64,000 nucleotides of DNA from Nocardioides xinjiangensis (GTDB lineage: Bacteria; Actinomycetota; Actinomycetes; Propionibacteriales; Nocardioidaceae): assembly GCF_017916455.1 (NCBI RefSeq), contig NZ_JAFMSY010000002.1:248001-312000 (forward strand). Direction: 5' to 3'. The notes under the pieces are model-generated. The model worked only from the letters and a program-made list of their open reading frames with translations. It did not search any database and was not told the DNA's origin. The position numbers were made by a program, and so were the translations under genes. Positions within the stretch are counted from its first letter, which is position 1. Each line of letters begins with the position of its first letter. Of the stretch, positions 41,352 through 50,755 are shown one piece after another.

Positions 41352-42665
41352 ATGGCCACCCGAGCGCGCTACCGATCGCGCCACGTCGCCGACCAGGGGG
41401 ACGGCGGGGACCGCACGAGCCCGCGCGAGGGCCGGGGACCACGAGCCGCTGTCGCGGCGCTGCTGGGCAGCAGCGGCCAGATCGCGGTCGCGATGATGCT
41501 GATGAACCTGGCGACCTACGGGTTCACCATGTCGGCGGCCCGCATCATCGGCCCCGTCCCCTACGGGGCGTTCTTCGCGCTGATGAACCTCGTCATGATC
41601 GTCAGCGTCGTCCAGCTGGGCCTCCAGGCCACGGCGGCCCGCCGGATCAGCGCCGACCCGACGCACGTGGGACAGATCGAGCGGGAGGTCCTGCGCGTCT
41701 CGATGCGCGCCTCGCTGCTGCTCGGCGGGCTGCTGCTGGTCGGCGCCCCCCTCGTCAACCACCTCCTCGGCCTCGACAGCCTGCCGACCGCGCTGCTGGC
41801 CGCGGTCGCGGCCGTGCCGATGACGATGACGGGCGCACAGGCCGGGATCCTCCAGGGCGAGCGACGCTGGCGCCAGCTGGCCATCCTCTACGTGCTCTCC
41901 GGGGTGCCGCGCCTGGTCGTCGGCCTGGCGCTGATCCTGTGGCAGCCGACCGAGTTCATGGCGTTCCTCGGCGTCACGCTCGGCTACTACGCACCCTTCC
42001 TCTACGGCCTGGCCGTGCTCCGCCACGGCCGGGAGTCCGGCGACACGCACGACCGGCACGGCTTCCTGCCCGTCATCAAGGAGGCGGTCGTCAACTCGCA
42101 GGCGCTCTTCGCGTACTTCGCCCTCACCAACATCGACATGCTCGTCGGACGCTCCGTGCTCGACTCCCACGACTCCGGCCTCTACGCCGCCGGCCTCATC
42201 GTGTCGAGGGCGGTGATGTTCCTGCCCCAGTTCGTCGTCGTCGTCGCCTTCCCGTCGATGTCCACGAGCCTCAACCCCGCCCGTGCGCTGGTCAGCAGCA
42301 TGGCGCTGGTCGGGGGCCTCGGTGGCGCGTGCGTGCTCGCCACCGCCGTGCTGCCGGACCTCGTGCTGGTCTTCGCCGGCGGCCGGGAGTACGACGAGGT
42401 CAGCGGACTGCTGTGGGTCTTCGCACTCCTCGGCACGTGCATGGCGCTGCTGCAGCTGCTGGTCTACTTCGTGCTGGCCCGCCAGGGGACGCTGTCGGTC
42501 GTCCTGGTGTGGGTGGCGCTGGTCGTGCTCGTCGGCGTCGCCTCGACGATGGTCTCGAGCGTGTCCGGACTGCTCGGTGTTGTGCTCGCCGTCGAGCTGG
42601 TGCTCCTGCTCGTGCTGTCCGCGATCAGCTTCGTGAAGCTGCGGGAGCGTCCGACCGCTCAGTGA
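41352..42665 (+). CDS. Oligosaccharide/polysaccharide flippase (MOP superfamily, Wzx-like)
   Basis: 437 aa, 12-14 hydrophobic helices. 'MNLATYGFTMSAARIIGPVPYGAFFALMN' organisation at the N-terminus (about 50-80), 'LQGERRWRQLAILYVLSGVPRL' and 'LVGRSVLDSHDSGLYAAGLIVSRAV' are typical of polysaccharide-biosynthesis flippases that move lipid-linked oligosaccharides across the membrane. The ATG at 41352 is chosen because of the leaderless -10; its first 40 residues are polar and basic, and the earlier in-frame codon adds nothing. It would export what the GT4 enzyme builds, supplying acceptors or donors to the AftD-like enzymes. Its last 7 nt overlap the polA 3' end. Confidence 0.83.
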   Translation: MATRARYRSRHVADQGDGGDRTSPREGRGPRAAVAALLGSSGQIAVAMMLMNLATYGFTMSAARIIGPVPYGAFFALMNLVMIVSVVQLGLQATAARRISADPTHVGQIEREVLRVSMRASLLLGGLLLVGAPLVNHLLGLDSLPTALLAAVAAVPMTMTGAQAGILQGERRWRQLAILYVLSGVPRLVVGLALILWQPTEFMAFLGVTLGYYAPFLYGLAVLRHGRESGDTHDRHGFLPVIKEAVVNSQALFAYFALTNIDMLVGRSVLDSHDSGLYAAGLIVSRAVMFLPQFVVVVAFPSMSTSLNPARALVSSMALVGGLGGACVLATAVLPDLVLVFAGGREYDEVSGLLWVFALLGTCMALLQLLVYFVLARQGTLSVVLVWVALVVLVGVASTMVSSVSGLLGVVLAVELVLLLVLSAISFVKLRERPTAQ

Positions 42666-45361
42666 GCCGCGTCGTGCCAGCTGCGGCCCACGCCGATGGA
42701 GACGTCGAGAGGGACCGCGAGCTCGGCGGCGCCCCCCATCTCCGCGCGCACCAGCTCGGTCAGGGCGTCGGCCTCCCCGGGCGCGACCTCGAACACGAGC
42801 TCGTCGTGCACCTGCAGCAGCATCCGCGAGCGCAGGCCCCGCTCGGCCAGGGCACGCTCCACCCCGAGCATCGCCACCTTGACGAGGTCGGCCGCCGAGC
42901 CCTGGATCGGGGCGTTCAGCGCCATCCGCTCGGCGGTCTCGCGGCGCTGGCGGTTGTCGCTCGTGAGGTCGGGGAGGTAGCGGCGTCGTCCCAGGATCGT
43001 CTCGGTGAAGCCGGAGCGCCGCGCCTCGTCGACGATGCCGCCGAGGTAGTCGCGCACGCCACCGAAGGTCTCGAAGTACTCGTCCATCAGCGCCCGCGCC
43101 TCGGACGTGTCGATGCGCAGCTGCTGCGACAGCCCGAACGCGGACAGGCCGTAGGCGAGGCCGTAGTTCATCGCCTTGATCTTGGCGCGCTGCTCGGGGT
43201 TCACGGCGGACGCCTCGACGTCGAACACCCGGGCGGCGGTGGTCGAGTGGAAGTCCTGGCCGGAGCGGAACGCCTCGATCAGCAGGGCGTCCTCGGAGAG
43301 GTGCGCCATGATCCGCATCTCCACCTGGCTGTAGTCGGCGGTCATCAGGGACTCACCGCCCTCCCCGACGACGAAGGCCTCACGGATCCGGCGTCCGGCC
43401 TCGGTGCGGATCGGGATGTTCTGGAGGTTGGGGTCGGTGCTGGAGAGCCGCCCCGTCGCGGCGATGATCTGGTTGTAGGTTGTGTGGATGCGACCGTCGG
43501 AGGCGACGGTCTTGAGCAGCCCCTCGACCGTCTGCCGCAGCCGGATCACGTCGCGGTGGCGCAGCAGGTGCTGCAGGAAGGGGTGCTCGGTCTTCTCGTA
43601 GAGCGCCTGCAGCGCGTCGGCGTCGGTGGTGTAGCCGGTCTTCGTGCGCTTGGTCTTCGGCATGTCGAGCTCGTCGAAGAGCACCGTCTGGAGCTGCTTG
43701 GGCGAGCCGAGGTTGATCTCCTTGCCGATGACGTCGTAGGCGTCGTTGGCCGCGGCCCGCACCTGGTCGCCGAACTCGGACTCGAGGCCCTCGAGGTAGT
43801 CGACGTCGACGGCGATGCCCACCTGCTCCATGCGCACGAGGGTGCCGATGAGCGGCAGCTCCACCTCGCGCAGCAGACGCGTGCCGCCGTGCTCCTCGAC
43901 GGCGTCGTCCAGGGCGTCGGCGAGGTCGAGGACGGCCCGGGCGGTGAGCATCGCGGTGTCGCTCGCGGCCGTGTCGTCCATCGCGTCGAAGCTGAGCTGC
44001 TCGGTGTCGGGGGTGTCCTGCCGCAGCTCGCGCTTGAGGTAGCGCAGGGTGAGGTCGGCCAGGTCGTAGGAGCGCTGGTCGGGCTGGACGAGGTACGCCG
44101 CGAGTGCGGTGTCGACCTCGAGCCCGCCCAGCTCCCACCCGCGGGCCGCCAGGGCGAGGCTGGGGCCGTTGGCGTCGTGGACCGCCTTGGGACGGGTGGG
44201 GTCGGCCAGCCACGCCGCGACGGCCGCGTCGTCCTCCGGCCCGATCCCCGCGACGTCGATCCAGGCGGCCTGCCCGTCGCGGGTCGCCACCGCGACGGAG
44301 TGCACGTCTCCGGTGCCGGCACGCCACGTGCCCTGCACGGCGACGCCGACGCGCCGGCCGGCCGGCGCGTGCTCCGCGAGCCACGCCTCGGCCTCGCCCG
44401 CCGCCAGCCGACGGCCGTCGAGCTCGAAGCCGGACTCGGCCTCCGCGGCGTCGGCCGGGTCGGGGTCGATGGTGTCGAGCAGACGGGTGCGCAGCTCCCC
44501 GCGGAACTCCAGCTCGTCGAGCAGCTCCAAGCCGGCGGTGCGGTCCCACGGCTGGCGGACCAGCCCGGCGGGCCGCACCGGGAGGGTCAGGTCGCGCACG
44601 AGCGCGTTGAGCCGCCGGTTGCGGATGACGTCGCCGAGGTGCGCACGCAGCGCCTCGCCCTTCTTGCCGGTGATCTCGTCGGCGCGGGCGATGACGTTGT
44701 CGAGGCCGTCGAACTGGTTGATCCACTTCGCGGCGTAGCCCTGGCCGACGCCCGGCACGCCGGGCAGGTTGTCGGAGGTCTCCCCCACGATCGCCGCGAG
44801 CTCGGGGTAGCGGTGCGGGGGGACGCCGTACTTCTCCTGCACCGCGGCTGGCGTCAGCCGGGCCAGCTCGCTGACGCCGCGCATCGTGTAGAGAACGGTG
44901 GAGTCGTCGGTGACCAGCTGGATGGAGTCGCGGTCGCCGGTCATGATGAGGACCTCCATGCCCTCGGCGAGCGCCTGCGTGGCCAGCGTGGCGATGATGT
45001 CGTCGGCCTCGTAGCCCTCCATCGACAGGTGCTGGATGCGCAGCGCGTCGAGCACGCGCCGGATCAGGGGCAGCTGGCTGCCGAACTCGTCGGGCGTCTT
45101 GTTGCGCTTGGCCTTGTAGTCGCCGTACTCCTCGAGGCGGAAGGTCTGGCGCGACTTGTCGAACGCGACCGCCACGTGGGTGGGCGTCTCGTCGCGCAGC
45201 ACGTTGACCAGCATGGAGGTGAAGCCGTAGACGGCATTGGTGTGCTGCCCGGAGGCCGTCGCGAAGTTCTCCACCGGGAGGGCGAAGAACGCCCGGTAGG
45301 CCAGGGAGTGGCCGTCCAGCAGCAGGAGGCGGGGGCGCGTCGTCTCGCTCGTCTCGGGCAC
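42659..45361 (-). CDS. polA: DNA polymerase I
   Basis: 900 aa. The 5'-nuclease domain (about 10-300) has 'DGHSLAYRAFFAL', 'EADDIIATLA' and 'GDRDSIQL', with an intact acidic set. The middle 3'-5' exonuclease domain (about 320-510) lacks the DxE active-site motif, as in other actinobacterial Pol I, so proofreading is not expected. The polymerase domain has motif A 'ADYSQVEMRI', motif B 'KAMNYGLAYG' and motif C 'QVHDELVF'. It acts in Okazaki-fragment maturation and repair. The GTG at 45361 is 6 nt from a TAGAGT -10. It overlaps the flippase by 7 nt. rpsA and coaE, its usual followers, lie further downstream beyond the glycan island. Confidence 0.97.
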   Translation of the reverse strand: MPETSETTRPRLLLLDGHSLAYRAFFALPVENFATASGQHTNAVYGFTSMLVNVLRDETPTHVAVAFDKSRQTFRLEEYGDYKAKRNKTPDEFGSQLPLIRRVLDALRIQHLSMEGYEADDIIATLATQALAEGMEVLIMTGDRDSIQLVTDDSTVLYTMRGVSELARLTPAAVQEKYGVPPHRYPELAAIVGETSDNLPGVPGVGQGYAAKWINQFDGLDNVIARADEITGKKGEALRAHLGDVIRNRRLNALVRDLTLPVRPAGLVRQPWDRTAGLELLDELEFRGELRTRLLDTIDPDPADAAEAESGFELDGRRLAAGEAEAWLAEHAPAGRRVGVAVQGTWRAGTGDVHSVAVATRDGQAAWIDVAGIGPEDDAAVAAWLADPTRPKAVHDANGPSLALAARGWELGGLEVDTALAAYLVQPDQRSYDLADLTLRYLKRELRQDTPDTEQLSFDAMDDTAASDTAMLTARAVLDLADALDDAVEEHGGTRLLREVELPLIGTLVRMEQVGIAVDVDYLEGLESEFGDQVRAAANDAYDVIGKEINLGSPKQLQTVLFDELDMPKTKRTKTGYTTDADALQALYEKTEHPFLQHLLRHRDVIRLRQTVEGLLKTVASDGRIHTTYNQIIAATGRLSSTDPNLQNIPIRTEAGRRIREAFVVGEGGESLMTADYSQVEMRIMAHLSEDALLIEAFRSGQDFHSTTAARVFDVEASAVNPEQRAKIKAMNYGLAYGLSAFGLSQQLRIDTSEARALMDEYFETFGGVRDYLGGIVDEARRSGFTETILGRRRYLPDLTSDNRQRRETAERMALNAPIQGSAADLVKVAMLGVERALAERGLRSRMLLQVHDELVFEVAPGEADALTELVRAEMGGAAELAVPLDVSIGVGRSWHDAAH

Positions 45362-45367
45362 CCGCCG

Positions 45368-45373
45368 ACTCTA
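45368..45373 (-). promoter_or_regulatory. -10 element (TAGAGT), leaderless promoter of polA
   Basis: On the minus strand TAGAGT is followed by 6 nt and the GTG at 45361. Confidence 0.5.
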
Positions 45374-45446
45374 GCCGCCGACGCCGACAGCGAGGACCGC
45401 CAGGCCCGGCCCTGCCGACCGGTGCGGCTGGGAGAGGATGGGGCCC

Positions 45447-45932
45447 ATGAGCCAGACACCTGCGACCACCCCCGACCCGGCCCCGGACCGTGCCCCGCAG
45501 CCGGCGTCGCTCGCCGACCTGACCGTGGAGGAGCTCCTCGCCTTCCTCCCCGAGGGAAACGGACGGCTCAACGACAAGATGGGCGTCGAGCTGGTCGAGG
45601 TGTCCGCCGAGCGGGTGGTGGCGACCATGCCGGTCGAGGGCAACACCCAGCCGTTCGGCCTCCTGCACGGCGGCGCCTCGGTCGTGCTGGCCGAGACCCT
45701 CGGCTCGATCGGGTCGGCGGTCCACGCCTACCCCGCGAGGATCGCCGTGGGCGTGGACATCAACGCCACCCACCACCGCTCGGCCACGTCCGGCCTGGTC
45801 ACCGGTGTGGCCACGGCCATCCACCTGGGACGCTCGTCGACGTCCTACGACATCGCCATCAGCGACGAGCGCGGCCGGCGCGTGTGCACCGCCCGCATCA
45901 CCTGCGCGCTGCTCGAGGCTCCCACCGGCTGA
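45447..45932 (+). CDS. PaaI-family hot-dog-fold thioesterase
   Basis: 161 aa. The central 'PFGLLHGGASVVLAETLGS' holds the hot-dog HGG motif and catalytic acidic residue of PaaI/YbgC-type acyl-CoA thioesterases, followed by 'GVDINATHHRSATSG' and 'RTxxYDIxIxDE'-like strands. The first 30 residues are Pro/Ala-rich and disordered. The expected reaction is hydrolysis of an aromatic or short acyl-CoA; substrate unknown. I choose the ATG at 45447, with GGAGAGG at 45431-45437, over the in-frame ATG at 45438, which overlaps that site. It is divergent from polA. Confidence 0.85.
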   Translation: MSQTPATTPDPAPDRAPQPASLADLTVEELLAFLPEGNGRLNDKMGVELVEVSAERVVATMPVEGNTQPFGLLHGGASVVLAETLGSIGSAVHAYPARIAVGVDINATHHRSATSGLVTGVATAIHLGRSSTSYDIAISDERGRRVCTARITCALLEAPTG

Positions 45933-45962
45933 CCCGCGTCGGACGGTGCCGGACGCGGGCGG

Positions 45963-46533
45963 TCAGCCCGGGACGCGCTCGCGCCGGATCCGCCTCGCGG
46001 CCAGCACCCGGTCGATGCGCTGGCGGCTCGAGGCGGCCGGGGTGGCCTGGCGCGACTGCGGCAGGCGGGCGCGGACGGCGCTCGTCGTGGCGGCCCGCAG
46101 CGTCGCTTGCGGCGCGAACGACAGGCGTGCCATGAAGCGGTTGGCGTCGCGAGCCTCGGCGGCCGCGGCGGTCTGGACGTGGGTGATCCCGTGCTGCTCG
46201 GCGAAGCGGCAGGCCGCCTCCATCAGCGCGCTGCCGACGCCCTTGCGGCGGAAGTGCGAGAAGACGTGGGGGGAGACGGCGAGCACCGCCGGCTCGAGGT
46301 TGAGCGGGGTGAACGTCGTCGCCTCGAGGTAGACCGCGCCGGCGACCTCGCCGTCGACCTCGGCCACCGCCACGCACTGGTCCGGGCGCTCGGCCGCCGT
46401 CTCGACGATGCGGGCCACGTCGGCCAGCTGCTCGTCGCGCGGTCCGCGCCGCAGGATGTCGCCCCACAGCTCACGCAGCGACGCGACGTCAGCAGGCTCT
46501 GCCTTGCGCACGGTCACCGGCGTCCGGCTCATC
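45963..46533 (-). CDS. GNAT-family N-acetyltransferase
   Basis: 190 aa. The acetyl-CoA binding loop is 'FRRKGVGSALMEAACRFAEQ' (R-x-x-G-x-G/A), followed by 'ARDANRFMARLSFAPQA', the usual C-terminal GNAT strand-helix. The substrate is unknown. A basic tail (residues about 150-190) is unusual for the family. The ATG at 46533 is preceded by an AGGAG at 12 nt; the ATG at 46545 abuts that site and is less likely. The gene converges on the thioesterase and diverges from the amino-acid ABC operon. Confidence 0.82.
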
Positions 46534-46699
46534 GACCCACCCATCTCCTCAAGCGAATCCCCGTGGCCCCCCTGCCGTGCCTTCCCGGCACCACGTGCGA
46601 GCGAGGGTACGCCCACCAGCCGCTGCCGGCCACGCCGAGGTGCCCCCGGGCGGTCGGACACCGAATCGAGACCAAACTTTGCCCGACCGCACCCGCCTC

Positions 46700-46723
46700 G
46701 CACCCGCGCGGGTGCACTACCCT
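46700..46723 (+). promoter_or_regulatory. Palindrome plus -10 upstream of the amino-acid ABC operon
   Basis: A perfect 16-nt palindrome GCACCCGCGCGGGTGC (46700-46715) ends 2 nt before TACCCT (46718-46723), which is 7 nt from the ATG at 46731. A direct copy of GCACCCGC also lies about 10 nt upstream. A repressor bound here would cover the promoter spacer. Confidence 0.5.
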
Positions 46724-46730
46724 CGCGGCC

Positions 46731-47579
46731 ATGGCATCTCGCACTCTTCCGCGCCCGGCTCGCGGCATCGTCCGGAGCTCCGTCGCTCTCGTCTCCACCC
46801 TGGCCCTTGCCACGGTCCTCACCGCGTGCGGCTCCGACGACGGCGGCGGCTCGGGCGCTGACGACGGCGGATCGAGCGGCGGCTCCGGCGTCACGACCAT
46901 CGCCAGCGGCACCCTGACGGTGTGCTCCGACGTCCCCTACCCGCCCTTCGAGGACTTCGACGAGAGCTCGGAGTCCGGCTTCAAGGGCTTCGACATCGAC
47001 ATCGTGCAGGCCATCGCCGACGGGCTCGAGCTCGAGCTCGCCGTGAAGGACTCCTCCTTCGACGCCCTCCAGAGCGGGCAGGCCCTCAACGCCAACCAGT
47101 GCGACCTGGCTGCCAGCGCGATGACGATCACCGACGAGCGCAAGGCCGCCCTCGACTTCTCCGACGGCTACTACGACTCCGAGCAGTCGCTGCTCGTGCC
47201 CGAGGGGTCCGACATCACCTCGATCGAGGACCTCGACGGCGTCAAGGTCGGTGTCCAGCAGGGGACGACCGGGAAGGCCTACGCGGAGGAGAACGCCTCC
47301 GGCGCCGACATCGTCTCGTTCCCGAGCGACGCGGAGATGTTCCAGGCGATCAAGGCCGGACAGGTCGACGCGCTGCTCCAGGACCTCCCGGTCAACCTGG
47401 ACCACCAGAAGGCCGGCGGCTTCACCGTGGTGGAGACCTACTCCACCGACGAGCAGTACGGACTGGCCATGAAGAAGGGCAACACCGCCCTGGTCGAGGC
47501 CGTCAACGAGCAGCTCGCCGAGATGCGCGAGGACGGCACCTACGACGAGATCTACAACACCTACTTCTCGACCGAGTGA
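46731..47579 (+). CDS. Amino-acid ABC transporter substrate-binding lipoprotein (glutamine/glutamate type)
   Basis: 282 aa. Signal peptide with lipobox L-T-A-C (Cys33), then a Ser/Gly linker and an SBP_bac_3 domain: 'TLTVCSDVPYPPFEDFD' (ligand-pocket start), 'GFDIDIVQAIADGLELEL', 'QCDLAASAMTITDERK' and 'VGVQQGTTGKAYAEEN'. It captures a polar amino acid outside the membrane for the permease encoded next. The exact ligand is unknown; the family covers Gln, Glu, Cys, His and Arg. The ATG at 46731 is likely leaderless (TACCCT-N7). It is first of three genes, followed after 16 nt by the permease. Confidence 0.9.
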   Translation: MASRTLPRPARGIVRSSVALVSTLALATVLTACGSDDGGGSGADDGGSSGGSGVTTIASGTLTVCSDVPYPPFEDFDESSESGFKGFDIDIVQAIADGLELELAVKDSSFDALQSGQALNANQCDLAASAMTITDERKAALDFSDGYYDSEQSLLVPEGSDITSIEDLDGVKVGVQQGTTGKAYAEENASGADIVSFPSDAEMFQAIKAGQVDALLQDLPVNLDHQKAGGFTVVETYSTDEQYGLAMKKGNTALVEAVNEQLAEMREDGTYDEIYNTYFSTE

Positions 47580-47595
47580 GCGCAGCCCACACTTC

Positions 47596-48398
47596 ATGGC
47601 TATGAAGCGCACCACGAAGCGCCGCCTCGTCCAGGGGGTCCTGTACGCAGTCCTTCTGGGCGTCGCGGTCGCTCTGGCCCTCGTCGCCGACTGGCCGGCG
47701 ATCAAGGCGAACTTCTTCAAGTCCGAGGGCTTCGTCCCCCCGGGCGCCTGGGGCGAGCTGATCACGGTCGGCGTCAAGAACACCCTGATCTACACGGTGA
47801 TCGCGTTCGCCGGCGGCCTGCTCCTCGCGCTGCTGCTGGCGCTGATGAAGCTCTCCCCCGTCGGGCCGTACCGGTGGCTCGCCACGGCGTACATCGAGTT
47901 CTTCCGTGGGCTCCCCGCCCTGCTGGTCATGCTGTTCATGGCGTTCGGCATCACCATCGCCTTCCAGTGGACGCCGCCCGGGGGCTCGGTCGGCGCCGGC
48001 ATCGTGGCCCTCATCCTGGTCGGGTCCGCCTACATGGCCGAGACGCTGCGCGCCGGCATCCAGGCGGTCCCGAAGGGCCAGACCGAGGCCGCGCGCTCGC
48101 TCGGCATGAGCGGTGGCCGCACGACGGTGACCGTCGTCCTCCCGCAGGCGTTCCGCATCGTCATCCCGCCGCTGACCAACGAGTTCGTGCTGCTCATCAA
48201 GGACACGTCGCTGCTCTTCGTGATCGGCTTCGCCGCCGACCAGCGTGAGCTCACCACGCTCGCCAGGGACTTCCTCGCCAGCGGTCCCACGGCCGGCACG
48301 TCGACGAGCCTGGTGCAGGCTGCGATCCTCTACCTCGTCATCACGCTCCCGCTCACCCAGCTGGTCGGCTGGCTGGAGAAGCGGCAAAGGAGGTCACG

Positions 48399-48402
<4 letters not shown>
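47596..48402 (+). CDS. Amino-acid ABC transporter permease (HisM/GlnP type)
   Basis: 268 aa with five or six membrane helices. The His/Glu/Gln/Arg/opine permease domain starts near '[13 protein letters not shown]'. The cytoplasmic EAA loop '[22 protein letters not shown]' docks the ATPase. A single permease gene suggests a homodimeric channel. An ATG at 47602 is an alternative start. The 3' end overlaps the ATPase gene by ATGA, so subunits are co-translated. Confidence 0.92.
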
Positions 48403-49157
<755 letters not shown>

Positions 49158-49198
49158 CAGCCCGACGCTGCACCCCGACGCAGCACCGGACGCAGCAC

Positions 49199-49237
49199 GA
49201 CGAAGGGCCCAGCCGGAGATCGGCTGGGCCCTTCGTC
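49199..49237. terminator. Terminator hairpin between convergent ABC operons
   Basis: Perfect 17-nt arms (GACGAAGGGCCCAGCCG and complement) with a GAGAT loop, placed between the GlnQ-like stop (49157) and livF stop (49261). It probably terminates both operons. Confidence 0.75.
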
Positions 49238-49260
49238 ACGTCCGCGCTGCGGCGTCGGTC

Positions 49261-49969
<709 letters not shown>

Positions 49970-49980
<11 letters not shown>

Positions 49981-50755
49981 CTTCTTCCTCCACTCCGAGG
50001 TAGGCCGCGATCACGGCGGGGTTGTCGCGGATCTCCGCCGGGCTGCCCTCGGCGATGAGCTTGCCGAACTCCAGCACGACGATACGGTCCGTCACGCCCA
50101 TCACGAGGCGCATGTCGTGCTCGATGAGGAGCACCGTGTAGCCCTGGTCGCGCACCTTGCGGATGAGGTCCATCAGGACCCGCTTCTCCTCCGGGTTGAA
50201 CCCGGCCGCCGGCTCGTCGAGGCAGATCAGCTTCGGGTTCGTCGCCATGGCACGGGCGATCTCGAGCCGGCGCTGGTCACCGTAGGAGAGGTTGGCCGCC
50301 AGCTCGTCGGCGTGGCGCTGGATGCCCATGAAGCGCAGCAGCTCCATGGCCCGGTCGTGGCCCTCGGCCTCCTCGCGGCGGTGCTTCGGGAGCCGGAAGA
50401 GGGCGCTGAAGATGCCCGTGCTGTGCCGCGCGTCGGCGCCGACCAGCACGTTCTCCAGGGCCGTCATGGTCGGGAACAGGCGGATGTTCTGGAACGTCCG
50501 CGCGATGCCCGCCTGGGTGATCTGGAACCTCTTCTTGCCGACGAGCGACTCCCCGCGGAAGCGGATCGAGCCCGACGTCGGCCGGTAGACGCCCGTGATG
50601 GCGTTGAAGCACGTCGTCTTGCCGGCGCCGTTCGGGCCGATCAGGCCGAGGATCTCGCCCTCGGCGATGTGGAAGCTCACGTCGTCCAGGGCCGTGAGGC
50701 CCCCGAACTTCAGGGTGAGGTTCTCGACCTCGAGCACCTTCGTGTGGTCAGGCAC
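49970..50755 (-). CDS. livG: Branched-chain amino-acid ABC transporter ATPase LivG
   Basis: 261 aa. Walker A 'GPNGAGKTT', the LivG-typical 'ARTFQNIRLFPTMT', signature 'LSYGDQRRLEIARA', Walker B 'LICLDEPAAG' and 'LIEHDM'. The start is the GTG at 50755 (VPDHTKVLEVENLTLKFGG), which overlaps the livM stop by 8 nt. The longer frame upstream lies within livM and is not homologous. It forms a heterodimer with LivF. Confidence 0.94.

Noticed and set aside
41345..46135. Long plus-strand frame spanning the flippase, polA antisense and thioesterase
   Set aside because: It crosses several well-supported genes in a different frame and has no recognisable domain.
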